A DNA stretch of 22,599 nucleotides from DATAPE01 sp034667545 (GTDB lineage: Bacteria; Actinomycetota; CADDZG01; WHSQ01): assembly GCA_034667545.1 (NCBI GenBank), contig JAXDJR010000001.1:1-22599 (forward strand), in the 5' to 3' direction. The position numbers and the translations under genes were made by a program. The notes beneath the pieces are model-generated. The model was not told the origin of the DNA and made no database searches. It saw only the letters and a program-made list of their open reading frames with translations. This document shows positions 15,070 to 22,304 of this stretch, piece after piece. The first letter of the stretch is position 1; each line of letters starts with the position of its first letter.

Positions 15070-15903
15070 TTAGCTGCCGCTGCGCGACCGGAGGCCCGCT
15101 CGATAGTGCGCGCGCACTTTCATGTGTCGAAGTGCGTGGTCGTAGATGGCAATCTCGTCGATGTTTCCCTTGAAGAATGAAGTCGGGATGGCGCTGCCGC
15201 CTTGGGAGTCGTACTCAGCCCCGATGGTGAACAAACCATCGCTCAGCGGCCGGATGGCAGAGCTGAAGATCGCTTGGCGCTCGCCGTTGATGAAGAGGCG
15301 TCCCTGGTTCTGTCGATTCACAGTCACAACTAGGTAGTACGTATGCCCAGCCTGCGCCGTGGTGGTGGAGTAGGCCTGAGTACATCCCGATCCTTCGCAA
15401 TCGCGGAACTTGAACTCACCCGTTGGCTGATCGTGGAAAAGCGCGATCCCGTTGCTTCCCCCGCGGCGGTTAAAGGCGATGATGTGCTCTTCTTTGACGG
15501 TCTGGTCGATACGAACCCAGGCCTCGAGTGTGTATCCGGGCCACGAGGTCCGTTGGGTTAGGGAATTGGCCGTGATGCGACCCCCGACGCCATCGAACCA
15601 GACCGAGTGGCCCGAAGGAGCAGCCAACAATCCTGGTTGCCCCTCGACGGGTGACTGGACATAGTTGCCGTTGTAGTTCCCCGTCGCGTCATGCGCGATC
15701 GTGCCGCTGGTTTCGTTCAACCGCCAGTACGCGACCGGATCATTCCGCATGACTCGATGCGAGTACCCGCGGCCCCCCGCGCTTGCGGCCTGGAGAGATA
15801 CGCCGTATGCAATCAGAAGGACCAGTCCAACTACGGTGAGGCCTCTTCCGACGCCATGCGATCCCCGCCCACTTCTGGCAGAACGCGCGCTACGGATACC
15901 CAC
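15070..15903 (-). CDS. Secreted LamG/concanavalin-like domain protein
   Basis: A 277-residue exported protein. A basic N-terminus and a hydrophobic segment (GLTVVGLVLLIAYGVSLQAA) form a signal peptide, and the rest is one jelly-roll domain of the LamG/ConA-like kind: DPVAYWRLNETSGTIAHDAT, then SVWFDGVGGRI, YTLEAWVRID, FKFRDCEGSGC (C-C pair), YYLVVTVNR, GRLFINGERQ, and FFKGNIDEIAIYDHAL before the end. Such domains bind glycans or act as surface adhesins. The GTG at 15903 is preferred because GAAGG lies 8 bases before it; another GTG at 15912 and a longer frame to 15975 exist. It stands alone. Confidence 0.8.
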   Translation of the reverse strand: MGIRSARSARSGRGSHGVGRGLTVVGLVLLIAYGVSLQAASAGGRGYSHRVMRNDPVAYWRLNETSGTIAHDATGNYNGNYVQSPVEGQPGLLAAPSGHSVWFDGVGGRITANSLTQRTSWPGYTLEAWVRIDQTVKEEHIIAFNRRGGSNGIALFHDQPTGEFKFRDCEGSGCTQAYSTTTAQAGHTYYLVVTVNRQNQGRLFINGERQAIFSSAIRPLSDGLFTIGAEYDSQGGSAIPTSFFKGNIDEIAIYDHALRHMKVRAHYRAGLRSRSGS

Positions 15904-16218
15904 GATCTTCACCTTCTTTCTCTGTCGCAGATCGATTCCCCTATGACAGCTGGATGCGACTGTTCGCGACGTCACGTTTTGCGCCGCAACGAATGTGGAG
16001 AGACCCTAAGGAGCGCGCCACGAGGTGCCTACATCAACCAGAAAGAACAATCCTTGGGTCTTTTTGTGGAACATCGCCAAAGCAATACAAGGCCACGCGT
16101 GTTAATCGGATCGACGAAAACGCCATAGCGTGGACGAGCGACCACGCAGCGATATCGATCTTCTGGGGCGTCCCTAGACTGAGGCTGATCACGACGAGAC
16201 CGATAACGGGAGGCTTTG
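15904..16218. other. Divergent intergenic region between LamG-like gene and gnd
   Basis: No gene is seen. On the plus strand TAGACT at 16175-16180 is a candidate -10 box about 40 bases before gnd, without a clear -35. A GGGAGG at 16208-16213 is the gnd ribosome site. Around 16041-16065 an AT-rich AAAGAAC...GGGTCTTTTT can form an imperfect small hairpin. Nothing else stands out. Confidence 0.35.
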
Positions 16219-17121
16219 ATGCAGCTAGGCATGGTAGGGCTGGGCAAGATGGGCGCGAATATGACGACCCGGCTGCTCGAGGGTGGCCACGAGGTTGTGG
16301 TCTTCGATGTCGACCCTGAGGCGGTCCAGAGGTCTGCAGAGACCGGAGCGAGCGGTACGTCTTCTCTTCAGGAACTGGTCGAAAAACTGGCCGCGCCGCG
16401 TGCTGTTTGGGTCATGGTTCCCGCCGGCCCGATCACGCAGGAAACTCTCGACGCTCTGGGCGAGGTCATGCAGAAGGGCGACGCCATCATCGACGGCGGC
16501 AACTCTCGTTTCACCGACACGTTAGAACGCGCCTCGGCGCTGTCCGAGAAAGGCATCGCCTTCGTCGACGCCGGCACATCCGGCGGGGTGTGGGGATTGA
16601 AGGAGGGTTACTGCCTGATGGTGGGTGGTGACAAGGCAACTGTCACGCACCTCGAGCCAATCTTCACCACACTTGCGCCTGAGGATGGCTATGCACACGT
16701 GGGCGACGCGGGGGCCGGGCACTTCGTGAAGATGGTGCACAACGGCATCGAGTACTCGATGATGCAGGCGTACGGGGAAGGTTTCGAAGTGCTGCAGAAG
16801 AATGGCCATTTCGAGCTCGATCTTGCACAGATCGCAGAGGTGTGGCGTCACGGCAGCGTGATCCGGTCGTGGTTGCTCGATCTGGCCGCCTCGGCGCTGC
16901 TGAAAAACCCGGAGCTAGAGGGAATCTCGGATTACGTCGACGATTCCGGTGAGGGCCGTTGGACGCTGGGGGTCGCGATCGACCAGGCGGTGCCGATGCC
17001 AGCCCTTGCGCTGGCTCTATTCACGCGCTTCGCGTCCCGGGAGCAGGAACTGTTCGCCGGGAAGTTGATCTCAGCTCTTCGCAATGAGTTCGGCGGCCAC
17101 GCGGTTCATGTCAAGGAGTGA
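16219..17121 (+). CDS. gnd: 6-phosphogluconate dehydrogenase, decarboxylating (short, YqeC type)
   Basis: A 300-residue enzyme of the oxidative pentose phosphate pathway, converting 6-phosphogluconate to ribulose 5-phosphate with loss of CO2 and NAD(P)H formation. The Rossmann motif is GMVGLGKMGANM. Substrate and catalytic blocks are DGGNSRFTDT, DAGTSGGVWGLKEGYCLMVGG and GHFVKMVHNGIEYSMMQAYGEG, with the catalytic Lys in FVKMVHN. The length is that of the short NAD-preferring branch rather than the 470-residue class. The ATG at 16219 follows GGGAGG by five bases; a TTG one codon earlier is also in frame. Its last 11 bases overlap the end of acpS on the opposite strand. Confidence 0.93.
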   Translation: MQLGMVGLGKMGANMTTRLLEGGHEVVVFDVDPEAVQRSAETGASGTSSLQELVEKLAAPRAVWVMVPAGPITQETLDALGEVMQKGDAIIDGGNSRFTDTLERASALSEKGIAFVDAGTSGGVWGLKEGYCLMVGGDKATVTHLEPIFTTLAPEDGYAHVGDAGAGHFVKMVHNGIEYSMMQAYGEGFEVLQKNGHFELDLAQIAEVWRHGSVIRSWLLDLAASALLKNPELEGISDYVDDSGEGRWTLGVAIDQAVPMPALALALFTRFASREQELFAGKLISALRNEFGGHAVHVKE

Positions 17122-17464
17122 ATCGCCCCTGAGGCAGGATCATGGCGACTGCGACCGCCATGTCACCGTCATGTGAGATCGACACCGCCATAGGGGCCGC
17201 TCGGTCATCGACAGACGCTGCGGGAACTCCGTCATCGTCCCGAGCGATCTCGATGCGCCGTGCCCACACGACCAGACGGCCCAGCCGGGCTGCCTTGATC
17301 ACGGCCTCCTTGGCCGCCAGGGTGCCTGCGAGATGCCTAACAGGATCGGGCATCGACTGGCAGTAACTACGCTCGGCCCCCGAGAACACGCGCGCTTCGA
17401 GCCCTGGTGACCGCTCCAACACCGTTCGCAGCCGGCTGATGCTGACCAGATCGATGCCGATCAT
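17111..17464 (-). CDS. acpS: Holo-[acyl-carrier-protein] synthase
   Basis: A 117-residue phosphopantetheinyl transferase that moves the 4'-phosphopantetheine of CoA to the serine of ACP, activating the carrier encoded upstream. The family pattern is complete: MIGIDLVSISRL with D5, GTLAAKEAVIKA with E53 (the magnesium ligands), and AVSISHDGDMAVAVAM near the end. It starts at ATG 17464, or at a GTG one codon earlier; neither has a ribosome site, because a strong hairpin ends only seven bases upstream. It is the last gene of the fab operon, and its stop lies inside the end of gnd. Confidence 0.92.
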   Translation of the reverse strand: MIGIDLVSISRLRTVLERSPGLEARVFSGAERSYCQSMPDPVRHLAGTLAAKEAVIKAARLGRLVVWARRIEIARDDDGVPAASVDDRAAPMAVSISHDGDMAVAVAMILPQGRFTP

Positions 17465-17470
17465 CACATT

Positions 17471-17518
17471 GCGAGCTGAGCGAGACCCGTCGGTGCAGGT
17501 CTCGCCCCCTTAGCTCGC
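17471..17518 (-). promoter_or_regulatory. Strong two-step hairpin between fabF and acpS
   Basis: On the minus strand GCGAGCT (17518-17512) pairs with AGCTCGC (17477-17471), and inside that CGAGACC (17504-17498) pairs with GGTCTCG (17487-17481). Both 7-bp stems are perfect. The outer arm uses the last codons and stop of fabF, and the structure ends seven bases before the acpS ATG. There is no T-run after it, so it looks more like an mRNA processing, stability or translation-control element than a terminator. Confidence 0.5.
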
Positions 17519-18742
17519 GGCTTTGAACACCAAACAGGCGTTCTGACCACCGAACCCGAAAGAGTTCGACAGCACGATCTGGGGCTTCAGGTCGCGTGGC
17601 CCGTCGCCGACATAATCGAGGTCGCATTCCGGATCGGGCTCTTCTAGATTGATGGTTGCGGGAATCTTGCCCCGGCAGATCGCGAGCACGCTTATCGCCG
17701 CTTCGACAGCTCCCGCAGCGCCAAGCAGATGGCCCATCTGGGATTTGGTCGACGAGACCGGCACGCGTTTGGCTTCGACACCGAATGCGTTCTTGATCGC
17801 CAAGGTTTCGATCCGATCGTTGAATGGCGTAGACGTTCCATGCGCATTGATGTAATCGATGTCATCTGGAACCACTTCTGCGTCGTCCATCGCCGCCCGC
17901 ATAGCAGCCTCGGCCCCCAATCCACCCGGATCGGGTTGCGTGGCATGGTGTGCATCGGCAGTGGCGCCATATCCCGCGAGGATCGCGAGCACTTCAGCAC
18001 CCCGGCGTTCGGCGGACTCTCGTGATTCCAGCACGAGGACACCCGCCCCTTCGCCGAACACGAAGCCGTCGCGGCCGGCATCGAACGGGCGGCTGGCACG
18101 TTGAGGATCTTCGTTGCGCTTGGACAGGGCACCCATCCTCGCGAAAGCTGCGAGGGCCAGGGGCGTCAGGGCAGCTTCGCTCCCACCGGCCAGCATCACA
18201 TCTGCCATGCCGTACTGGATCGATCGCATCGCTTCGCCGATGGCGTGGGCGCCGGTGGCGCACGCCGAGACGGGGGCGAAGTTTGGTCCGTGCAGGCCAT
18301 GTTTCATCGCGACCGCAGCAGCCGCTGCGTTCGGCATCAGGCGCGGCACCATGAACGGACTTACGCGTCGCGGCCCCCCGCCCATGAACGCGGTGTGCTC
18401 GCGCTCGATGGTAGCGATGCCCCCGATGCCGGTGCCGACGATGGCACCCGTGCGTTTGGGATCGAACGTGTCCGCCAGGTTCGCCTCTTCCCAGGCGCCG
18501 GTGCCGGCCGCCACCGCCATCTGAGTGAAGCGGTCAGTTCGCGCGGCTTCGCGCGGGCCCATCCAGCGCAGCGGGTCGAAGTCGTCAACCTCGCAAGCGA
18601 TACGAACGCCTTGATCCGAGGCATCGAACGCAGCGATCGGACCAGCCCCCGAACGGCCAGACATCAGACCTTGCCACAGCTCCTCACTGCCGGTTCCGAT
18701 CGGAGTGACAACGCCGATCCCGGTCACGACGACCTCTGTCAT
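17510..18742 (-). CDS. fabF: Beta-ketoacyl-ACP synthase II
   Basis: A 410-residue condensing enzyme that elongates acyl-ACP with malonyl-ACP. The thiolase-fold landmarks are VVVTGIGVVTPIG at the start, the nucleophile C161 in VSACATGAHAIGEA, H301 in NAHGTSTPFND, K333 in SSTKSQMGH and H338, giving the complete Cys-His-His triad of FabF/FabB, then SNSFGFGGQNACLVF at the end. Length and motifs fit FabF rather than FabH. Its ATG overlaps the acpP stop by four bases (ATGA), implying translational coupling. A regular ketosynthase domain of a polyketide synthase is unlikely, given the operon. Confidence 0.96.
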   Translation of the reverse strand: MTEVVVTGIGVVTPIGTGSEELWQGLMSGRSGAGPIAAFDASDQGVRIACEVDDFDPLRWMGPREAARTDRFTQMAVAAGTGAWEEANLADTFDPKRTGAIVGTGIGGIATIEREHTAFMGGGPRRVSPFMVPRLMPNAAAAAVAMKHGLHGPNFAPVSACATGAHAIGEAMRSIQYGMADVMLAGGSEAALTPLALAAFARMGALSKRNEDPQRASRPFDAGRDGFVFGEGAGVLVLESRESAERRGAEVLAILAGYGATADAHHATQPDPGGLGAEAAMRAAMDDAEVVPDDIDYINAHGTSTPFNDRIETLAIKNAFGVEAKRVPVSSTKSQMGHLLGAAGAVEAAISVLAICRGKIPATINLEEPDPECDLDYVGDGPRDLKPQIVLSNSFGFGGQNACLVFKAAS

Positions 18743-18993
18743 GTGCCCACTTTGAGCTTGCGCTCGATGAGATCGACTGCATCGGAGATCGTTCCCAATC
18801 CCTCGAGCTCGGTGTCGGGGATCTCAACGCTGAACTTCTCCTCGAGGGCGAGCGTTAGCTCCACGGTGTCGAGAGAATCAAGGTCAAGGTCGTTCAACAG
18901 ATCTGCTTCCATGGTTACCTTGGCCGGATCGATCCCGCGCGCCGCCAGGTGCTCGCGGATAGCTTCGAAGATCTCGTCCCTCTGGTCTGCCAC
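18739..18993 (-). CDS. acpP: Acyl carrier protein
   Basis: An 84-residue acidic four-helix carrier for the growing acyl chain. The phosphopantetheine site is S40 in NDLDLDSLDTVEL, and the following acidic helix LALEEKFSVEIPDTELEGLGTI is typical of fatty-acid ACPs. The GTG start at 18993 has AAAGGAG at the right distance. It lies 13 bases after fabG and overlaps fabF by four bases. Confidence 0.96.
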   Translation of the reverse strand: MADQRDEIFEAIREHLAARGIDPAKVTMEADLLNDLDLDSLDTVELTLALEEKFSVEIPDTELEGLGTISDAVDLIERKLKVGT

Positions 18994-19006
18994 GTGTGCT
19001 CCTTTC

Positions 19007-19744
19007 CTAGGATGTCATTCCGCCATCGACTACAAAAACACTTCCGGTGATGTATCCCGCGTCTTCCGAGCATAGGAACTGGATCAACGGCGCCACGTCC
19101 TCTGGCTCCCCCGCCCGGTTCAAAGGGATCTGAGAGACTAGCTCGGCGAAGCGCTTCTCGGGGAGCTCAGTGGTCAGCTCGGTGGCGATCAGGCCCGGAG
19201 CTATCGCGTTCACGGTGATTCCCTTACCGGCTATCTCTCGGGCCAGAGTTTGGGTAAGGGCTATGACCCCTGCCTTGGCAGCCGCATAATTCACCTGTCC
19301 CGGACTCGCGTGGAGACCCGCTATCGACGCCACATTGACGATGCGACCCGAACGGGCCTTGAGCATAGGGCGCAGTGCCCGGCGGCAGCAGGCGAACGTT
19401 CCATAAAGGTTGGTCGAGATCACCTTGTTCCAGCTGTCATCGCTCATCGACAAGGCGAGTCCGTCCGCACGGACGCCGGCGTTGTTGACGAGAACGCCAA
19501 CAGGACCCAGTCGTTCTTCGACCTGGGCAAAGAGACTGTCGACCTGCGAGCCATCGGCAACGTCGCCCTGGACGCACATGCCTTCGCCGCCCTGGTTCTC
19601 AACCGCCTCCAGGGTTTGCTTGGCGTCGTCCGCGCGACTGAGGAAATTGATGGCCACCGGATGGCCCGCCGCCCCCAGAGCGACGGCTATCGCCCGCCCG
19701 ATCCCCCGGCCGGCCCCTGTGACGAGCGCGACCGGCTTAGACAC
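19007..19744 (-). CDS. fabG: 3-oxoacyl-ACP reductase
   Basis: A 245-residue short-chain dehydrogenase that reduces 3-oxoacyl-ACP with NADPH. Motifs are TGAGRGIG (cofactor loop), NNAGVRADG, the catalytic set S in VNVASIAG and Y-x3-K in VNYAAAKAG, and the terminal SVFVVDGGM typical of FabG. It starts with GTG at 19744, overlapping the fabH end by eight bases. Operon position between fabH and acpP makes a fatty-acid role far more likely than another reductase function. Confidence 0.95.
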   Translation of the reverse strand: MSKPVALVTGAGRGIGRAIAVALGAAGHPVAINFLSRADDAKQTLEAVENQGGEGMCVQGDVADGSQVDSLFAQVEERLGPVGVLVNNAGVRADGLALSMSDDSWNKVISTNLYGTFACCRRALRPMLKARSGRIVNVASIAGLHASPGQVNYAAAKAGVIALTQTLAREIAGKGITVNAIAPGLIATELTTELPEKRFAELVSQIPLNRAGEPEDVAPLIQFLCSEDAGYITGSVFVVDGGMTS

Positions 19745-20726
19745 TCACGGCCTCCGCGGTGTGGTGGTGGCCCTGCTCCTGCAGCCCCGCGCTCCACCGC
19801 AGCATGCCCGCGCCCCACACGAAGCCCGCGCCGAACGCAGTGAGGATGACGATGTCACCCTCTTCGAGGATGTTCTGTTGTGTGGCCTCGGCGATGGCTA
19901 TGGGGATGGAAGCAGCGGAAGTATTGCCGTATCTGACGATGTTTGTAAGCACCCGCTGTTCGTCGAGGCCGAGCTGTGATGCAACCGCCTCGAGTATCCG
20001 AGCGTTAGCCTGATGAGCCACCAGAAGGCGGACGTCATCAAGGCTGATGCCCGCGGCAGCCACTACCTCGCGCACCGACTCAGTCATCCCTTGCACCGCT
20101 CGGCGGTACACCTGACGACCCTCCATCTTGATGAGACCGCTGTCCTCATCGATATGTAAGAGGTCGATCGCCGCACCGTCCGAATGAAGCAAGAAGGGAC
20201 CGATCTGCCCCGGCCCATCGGTCTTCTCGACGAGAGCCGCCCCCGCACCATCACCGAAGAGGATGCAACTGCGCGCGTCGCTGTAATCGGTGACGCGGGA
20301 CAGCACGTCGGCACCACAGACCAATACCCTGCGAACGGTGCCCGAATCGACCAGACCCGACGCCACACTGAGGGCATAGAGGAATCCTGCGCAACCGGCG
20401 CCGACATCGAAGGCGCCCGCTCGAGTGGCTCCGATCCGAGCTTGAACCAGGGGGGCCGAGCCGGGCAGCCGTTGATCGGCGGTGGCCGTTGCAACTATGA
20501 CGAGGTCTAACTCCTCTGGCCCGACGCCCGCCCGTTCCAGTGCGTCGAGCCCGGCGAGAGTTGCAAGACTCGAAGTCGTCTCGCCCTCACCCGCGATGCG
20601 TCGGCTCCGAATGCCGGTGCGCTCGTAGATCCACTCCTCGGTGACTCCGACTCTGGCCGCTAACTCTGCATTGCGCAGCTGGGTTTCGGGAAGACTGAAG
20701 CCCCACGAGCGAACGAGGGCACCCAA
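19737..20726 (-). CDS. fabH: Beta-ketoacyl-ACP synthase III
   Basis: A 329-residue initiating condensing enzyme joining an acyl-CoA primer to malonyl-ACP. Residues expected for catalysis are C112 in DVGAGCAGFLYALS, H238 in VAHQANARI and N268 in RYGNTSAASIP. The reading begins at a TTG (20726) directly after the TAG of the preceding gene, with GGAG eight bases upstream; an alternative start would lose the conserved N-terminal strand. After the usual end (GAGMLRW) it carries an extra His/Gln-rich tail of about 17 residues, which is uncommon. Primer preference (straight or branched) cannot be read here. Confidence 0.95.
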   Translation of the reverse strand: MGALVRSWGFSLPETQLRNAELAARVGVTEEWIYERTGIRSRRIAGEGETTSSLATLAGLDALERAGVGPEELDLVIVATATADQRLPGSAPLVQARIGATRAGAFDVGAGCAGFLYALSVASGLVDSGTVRRVLVCGADVLSRVTDYSDARSCILFGDGAGAALVEKTDGPGQIGPFLLHSDGAAIDLLHIDEDSGLIKMEGRQVYRRAVQGMTESVREVVAAAGISLDDVRLLVAHQANARILEAVASQLGLDEQRVLTNIVRYGNTSAASIPIAIAEATQQNILEEGDIVILTAFGAGFVWGAGMLRWSAGLQEQGHHHTAEAVSV

Positions 20727-21029
20727 CTAAGAGCTCCAGATCCAGAAAAGTGCGTCACCGCGGTGAACGGGTTGACCAGGAACCGCGAGTGTGCCCATGA
20801 CCCAGCCCTGGAATCCAGAACAGACCGCCGTGCGCCGGCCGTTGGAGTGAACCTCGCCCAGCCGGGAGCCCTTCTCAACCCATTGCCCGTCCGCCGTGAA
20901 GACGTCTGCAGGCAAAGGTACGAACCTTCCGTCGCATGGCGCAACCACAAGACGCTCGCCGTACGGCACGTACGGACTCGAAGGCTCGGGGATCGTTTGA
21001 ACGTCGGAGATCTCCTGAGCGCTACGCAT
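20727..21029 (-). CDS. Biotin/lipoyl-attachment-like domain protein lacking the acceptor Lys
   Basis: A 100-residue protein with a barrel-sandwich hybrid pattern like a biotin carboxyl carrier domain: LVVAPCDGRFVPL, VFTADGQWVEKGSRLGEV, then GFQGWVMGTLAVPGQPVHRG and DALFWI. In real carriers the middle hairpin holds a M-K-M acceptor; here it reads GEVHSNGRRTAVCSGFQGWV, with no lysine at the tip, so biotinylation or lipoylation is unlikely. The ATG at 21029 overlaps the fabD end by eight bases, and fabH follows on the next base after its TAG. Its place between fabD and fabH suggests a role in fatty-acid synthesis, perhaps as a structural partner. No acetyl-CoA carboxylase gene is in view. Confidence 0.72.
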   Translation of the reverse strand: MRSAQEISDVQTIPEPSSPYVPYGERLVVAPCDGRFVPLPADVFTADGQWVEKGSRLGEVHSNGRRTAVCSGFQGWVMGTLAVPGQPVHRGDALFWIWSS

Positions 21030-21891
21030 AGACGGCCGCCCTCGAGGTCTCCAGCGCACGGAAGGTGCGCTTGCACAATCCTGCGACAACCTGACCCGGG
21101 CCGAAGTCTTGATACTCGCGTATCCCCTTACCCCACAGCCATTCGAGCGACTCACGGAAACGAACGCTGCCGGTGAGCTGATCGAGCAGCAAGCTGCGGA
21201 TCTCGTCGGGGCTCGTGTAGGGCCGCGCGGTGACGTTCGAGATCACCGGCGTCGAGGGCATCGTGAAATCGCACTGTTCGAGCGCTCGGCGGAAAGGCTC
21301 AACCGCCGGCAACATCGCCGAGGTATGAAAAGCTCCGGCTACATCCAACAGCACAGACCGTCCGCCGGCGGCCACAACCATGCCGGCGGCCTTGGTCAGT
21401 CCTGCATCCGAGCCCGAGAGCACGACTTGGCCGGGAGCGTTGTCATTGGCTACCGATACGCCCGCTTGCTGCGCGATCTCCGAAACGTTGCTGAGGCTGA
21501 GGCCCAAGACAGCGGCCATCCCCCCGGGGGCGCGTCTGCTCGCATCCTGCATCGCCTCGCCGCGGGACCTGACGGTCTGGAGCGCCTGTTCAAAATCAAC
21601 TGCGCCCGAAGACACGAGGGCGGCGTACTCACCAAGGCTGTGACCGGCGAAGAACTGGACGTCTGCCGGCTGGGCTGCCTCCCACCCGATCATGCTGGAG
21701 ACGAAGATCGCGGGCTGCGCGAGCCAAGTTGGAAGAGCCGCAGCGGACCCTCGAGCTGCGATCTCCACCCGTCTCCGGAGATCCATCTCGAGGATCTCGT
21801 CAGCGCGCTTCAGGAGCTTGTGGCGTGAAGAGAGGGTCTCTAGAACGATGCTGGGTTGCACACCTTGTCCGGGAAACAGCCCTACTCTCAT
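21022..21891 (-). CDS. fabD: Malonyl-CoA:ACP transacylase
   Basis: A 289-residue transferase moving malonyl from CoA to ACP. The N-terminus RVGLFPGQGVQ is the family hallmark, the nucleophile is S85 in FAGHSLGEYAAL, R110 follows in VRSRGEAMQ, H189 in VAGAFHTSAM completes the Ser-His pair, and GPGQVVAGLCKR closes the protein. The ATG at 21891 has only a weak GGTGG ribosome site. It is the first gene of a seven-gene minus-strand operon whose neighbours overlap or nearly touch. Confidence 0.95.
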   Translation of the reverse strand: MRVGLFPGQGVQPSIVLETLSSRHKLLKRADEILEMDLRRRVEIAARGSAAALPTWLAQPAIFVSSMIGWEAAQPADVQFFAGHSLGEYAALVSSGAVDFEQALQTVRSRGEAMQDASRRAPGGMAAVLGLSLSNVSEIAQQAGVSVANDNAPGQVVLSGSDAGLTKAAGMVVAAGGRSVLLDVAGAFHTSAMLPAVEPFRRALEQCDFTMPSTPVISNVTARPYTSPDEIRSLLLDQLTGSVRFRESLEWLWGKGIREYQDFGPGQVVAGLCKRTFRALETSRAAVYA

Positions 21892-21959
21892 ACGACACCA
21901 CCGAGTCCGCGGCCAAAGTTGCAGGTCGCGGTAACACCGTCCTGAGGATGATGGATTAG

Positions 21960-21980
21960 AAATCGGGAACTCAAATCGGG
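21960..21980 (-). promoter_or_regulatory. Direct repeat upstream of fabD
   Basis: CCCGATTT occurs twice on the minus strand with a 13-base period, about 70-90 bases before the fabD start. Spacing near 1.2 helical turns could fit a regulator binding side by side, but chance is possible. Confidence 0.25.
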
Positions 21981-22116
21981 TCCCGCGATCAGATCGACAA
22001 CATTAGTCACGTGTGTCTTGCCTCCACTAGATTGGCTTCTTCTCTACTGTGCAACACGCACTATGCCCTCCGCTACCCGTTGGCACGAAAACAAATCAAC
22101 TATTTTCGGTGGGTCT

Positions 22117-22287
22117 CTGAACGGCCGGTCAAGTGTCAGGCGCAAGCCGTGCAAAAACTGGAACGAGCGGTCAATGTTTCTTTCGGGCAACAAAACTAGA
22201 ACGAGCAGTCAATTGCTCACCCATCTCTCATTGATCCTGACGCCTGACGCCTGACGCGCAACTAGAACGCGCGGTCAAGTTGCTCAC
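22117..22287 (+). repeat. Four dispersed TetR-operator-like repeats upstream of clpS
   Basis: The core GAACG-N2-CGGTC (12 bases, nearly palindromic) occurs at 22119, 22161, 22199 (CAGTC variant) and 22265. Copies two to four are usually preceded by CTAG or CTGG and followed by AA; copies three and four share a further TTGCTCACC. The fourth is embedded in a 26-base near-palindrome, with arms GCAACT (22258-22263) and AGTTGC (22278-22283). Start-to-start distances are 42, 38 and 66. The last copy ends 29 bases before the clpS start. Confidence 0.6.
22237..22257 (+). repeat. Three tandem CTGACGC units
   Basis: The 7-base unit CTGACGC is repeated exactly three times between the third and fourth palindromes, which may explain their wider spacing. 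It may be a slippage-prone microsatellite. Confidence 0.7.
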
Positions 22288-22304
22288 CGTGGCAGCATTG
22301 GAGC

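Larger units (their letters stand above)
21892..22304. promoter_or_regulatory. 413-base fabD/clpS divergent region with repeats
   Basis: No gene is evident. It carries an 8-base direct repeat near fabD (AAATCGGG at 21960-21967 and 21973-21980, 13-base period), four dispersed near-palindromes from 22117 to 22287, and three tandem CTGACGC units at 22237-22257. It is richer in A+T around 22080-22110 than most of the window. Promoters for both fabD and clpS should lie here, but I could not place hexamers with confidence. Confidence 0.5.

Noticed and set aside
18101..19075. Long plus-strand open frame opposite fabF/acpP
   Set aside because: It is a mirror of GC-rich third-position coding on the minus strand; the translation is Arg/Ser-rich and lacks any family pattern, while fabF and acpP are unmistakable.
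21109..21828. Plus-strand open frame of 239 codons opposite fabD
   Set aside because: Shadow of fabD; composition is Arg/His-rich and no motif is visible.
22117..22287. Possible CRISPR array
   Set aside because: The four repeats are short, degenerate, nearly palindromic and spaced at 42, 38 and 66 bases; no cas gene is present.
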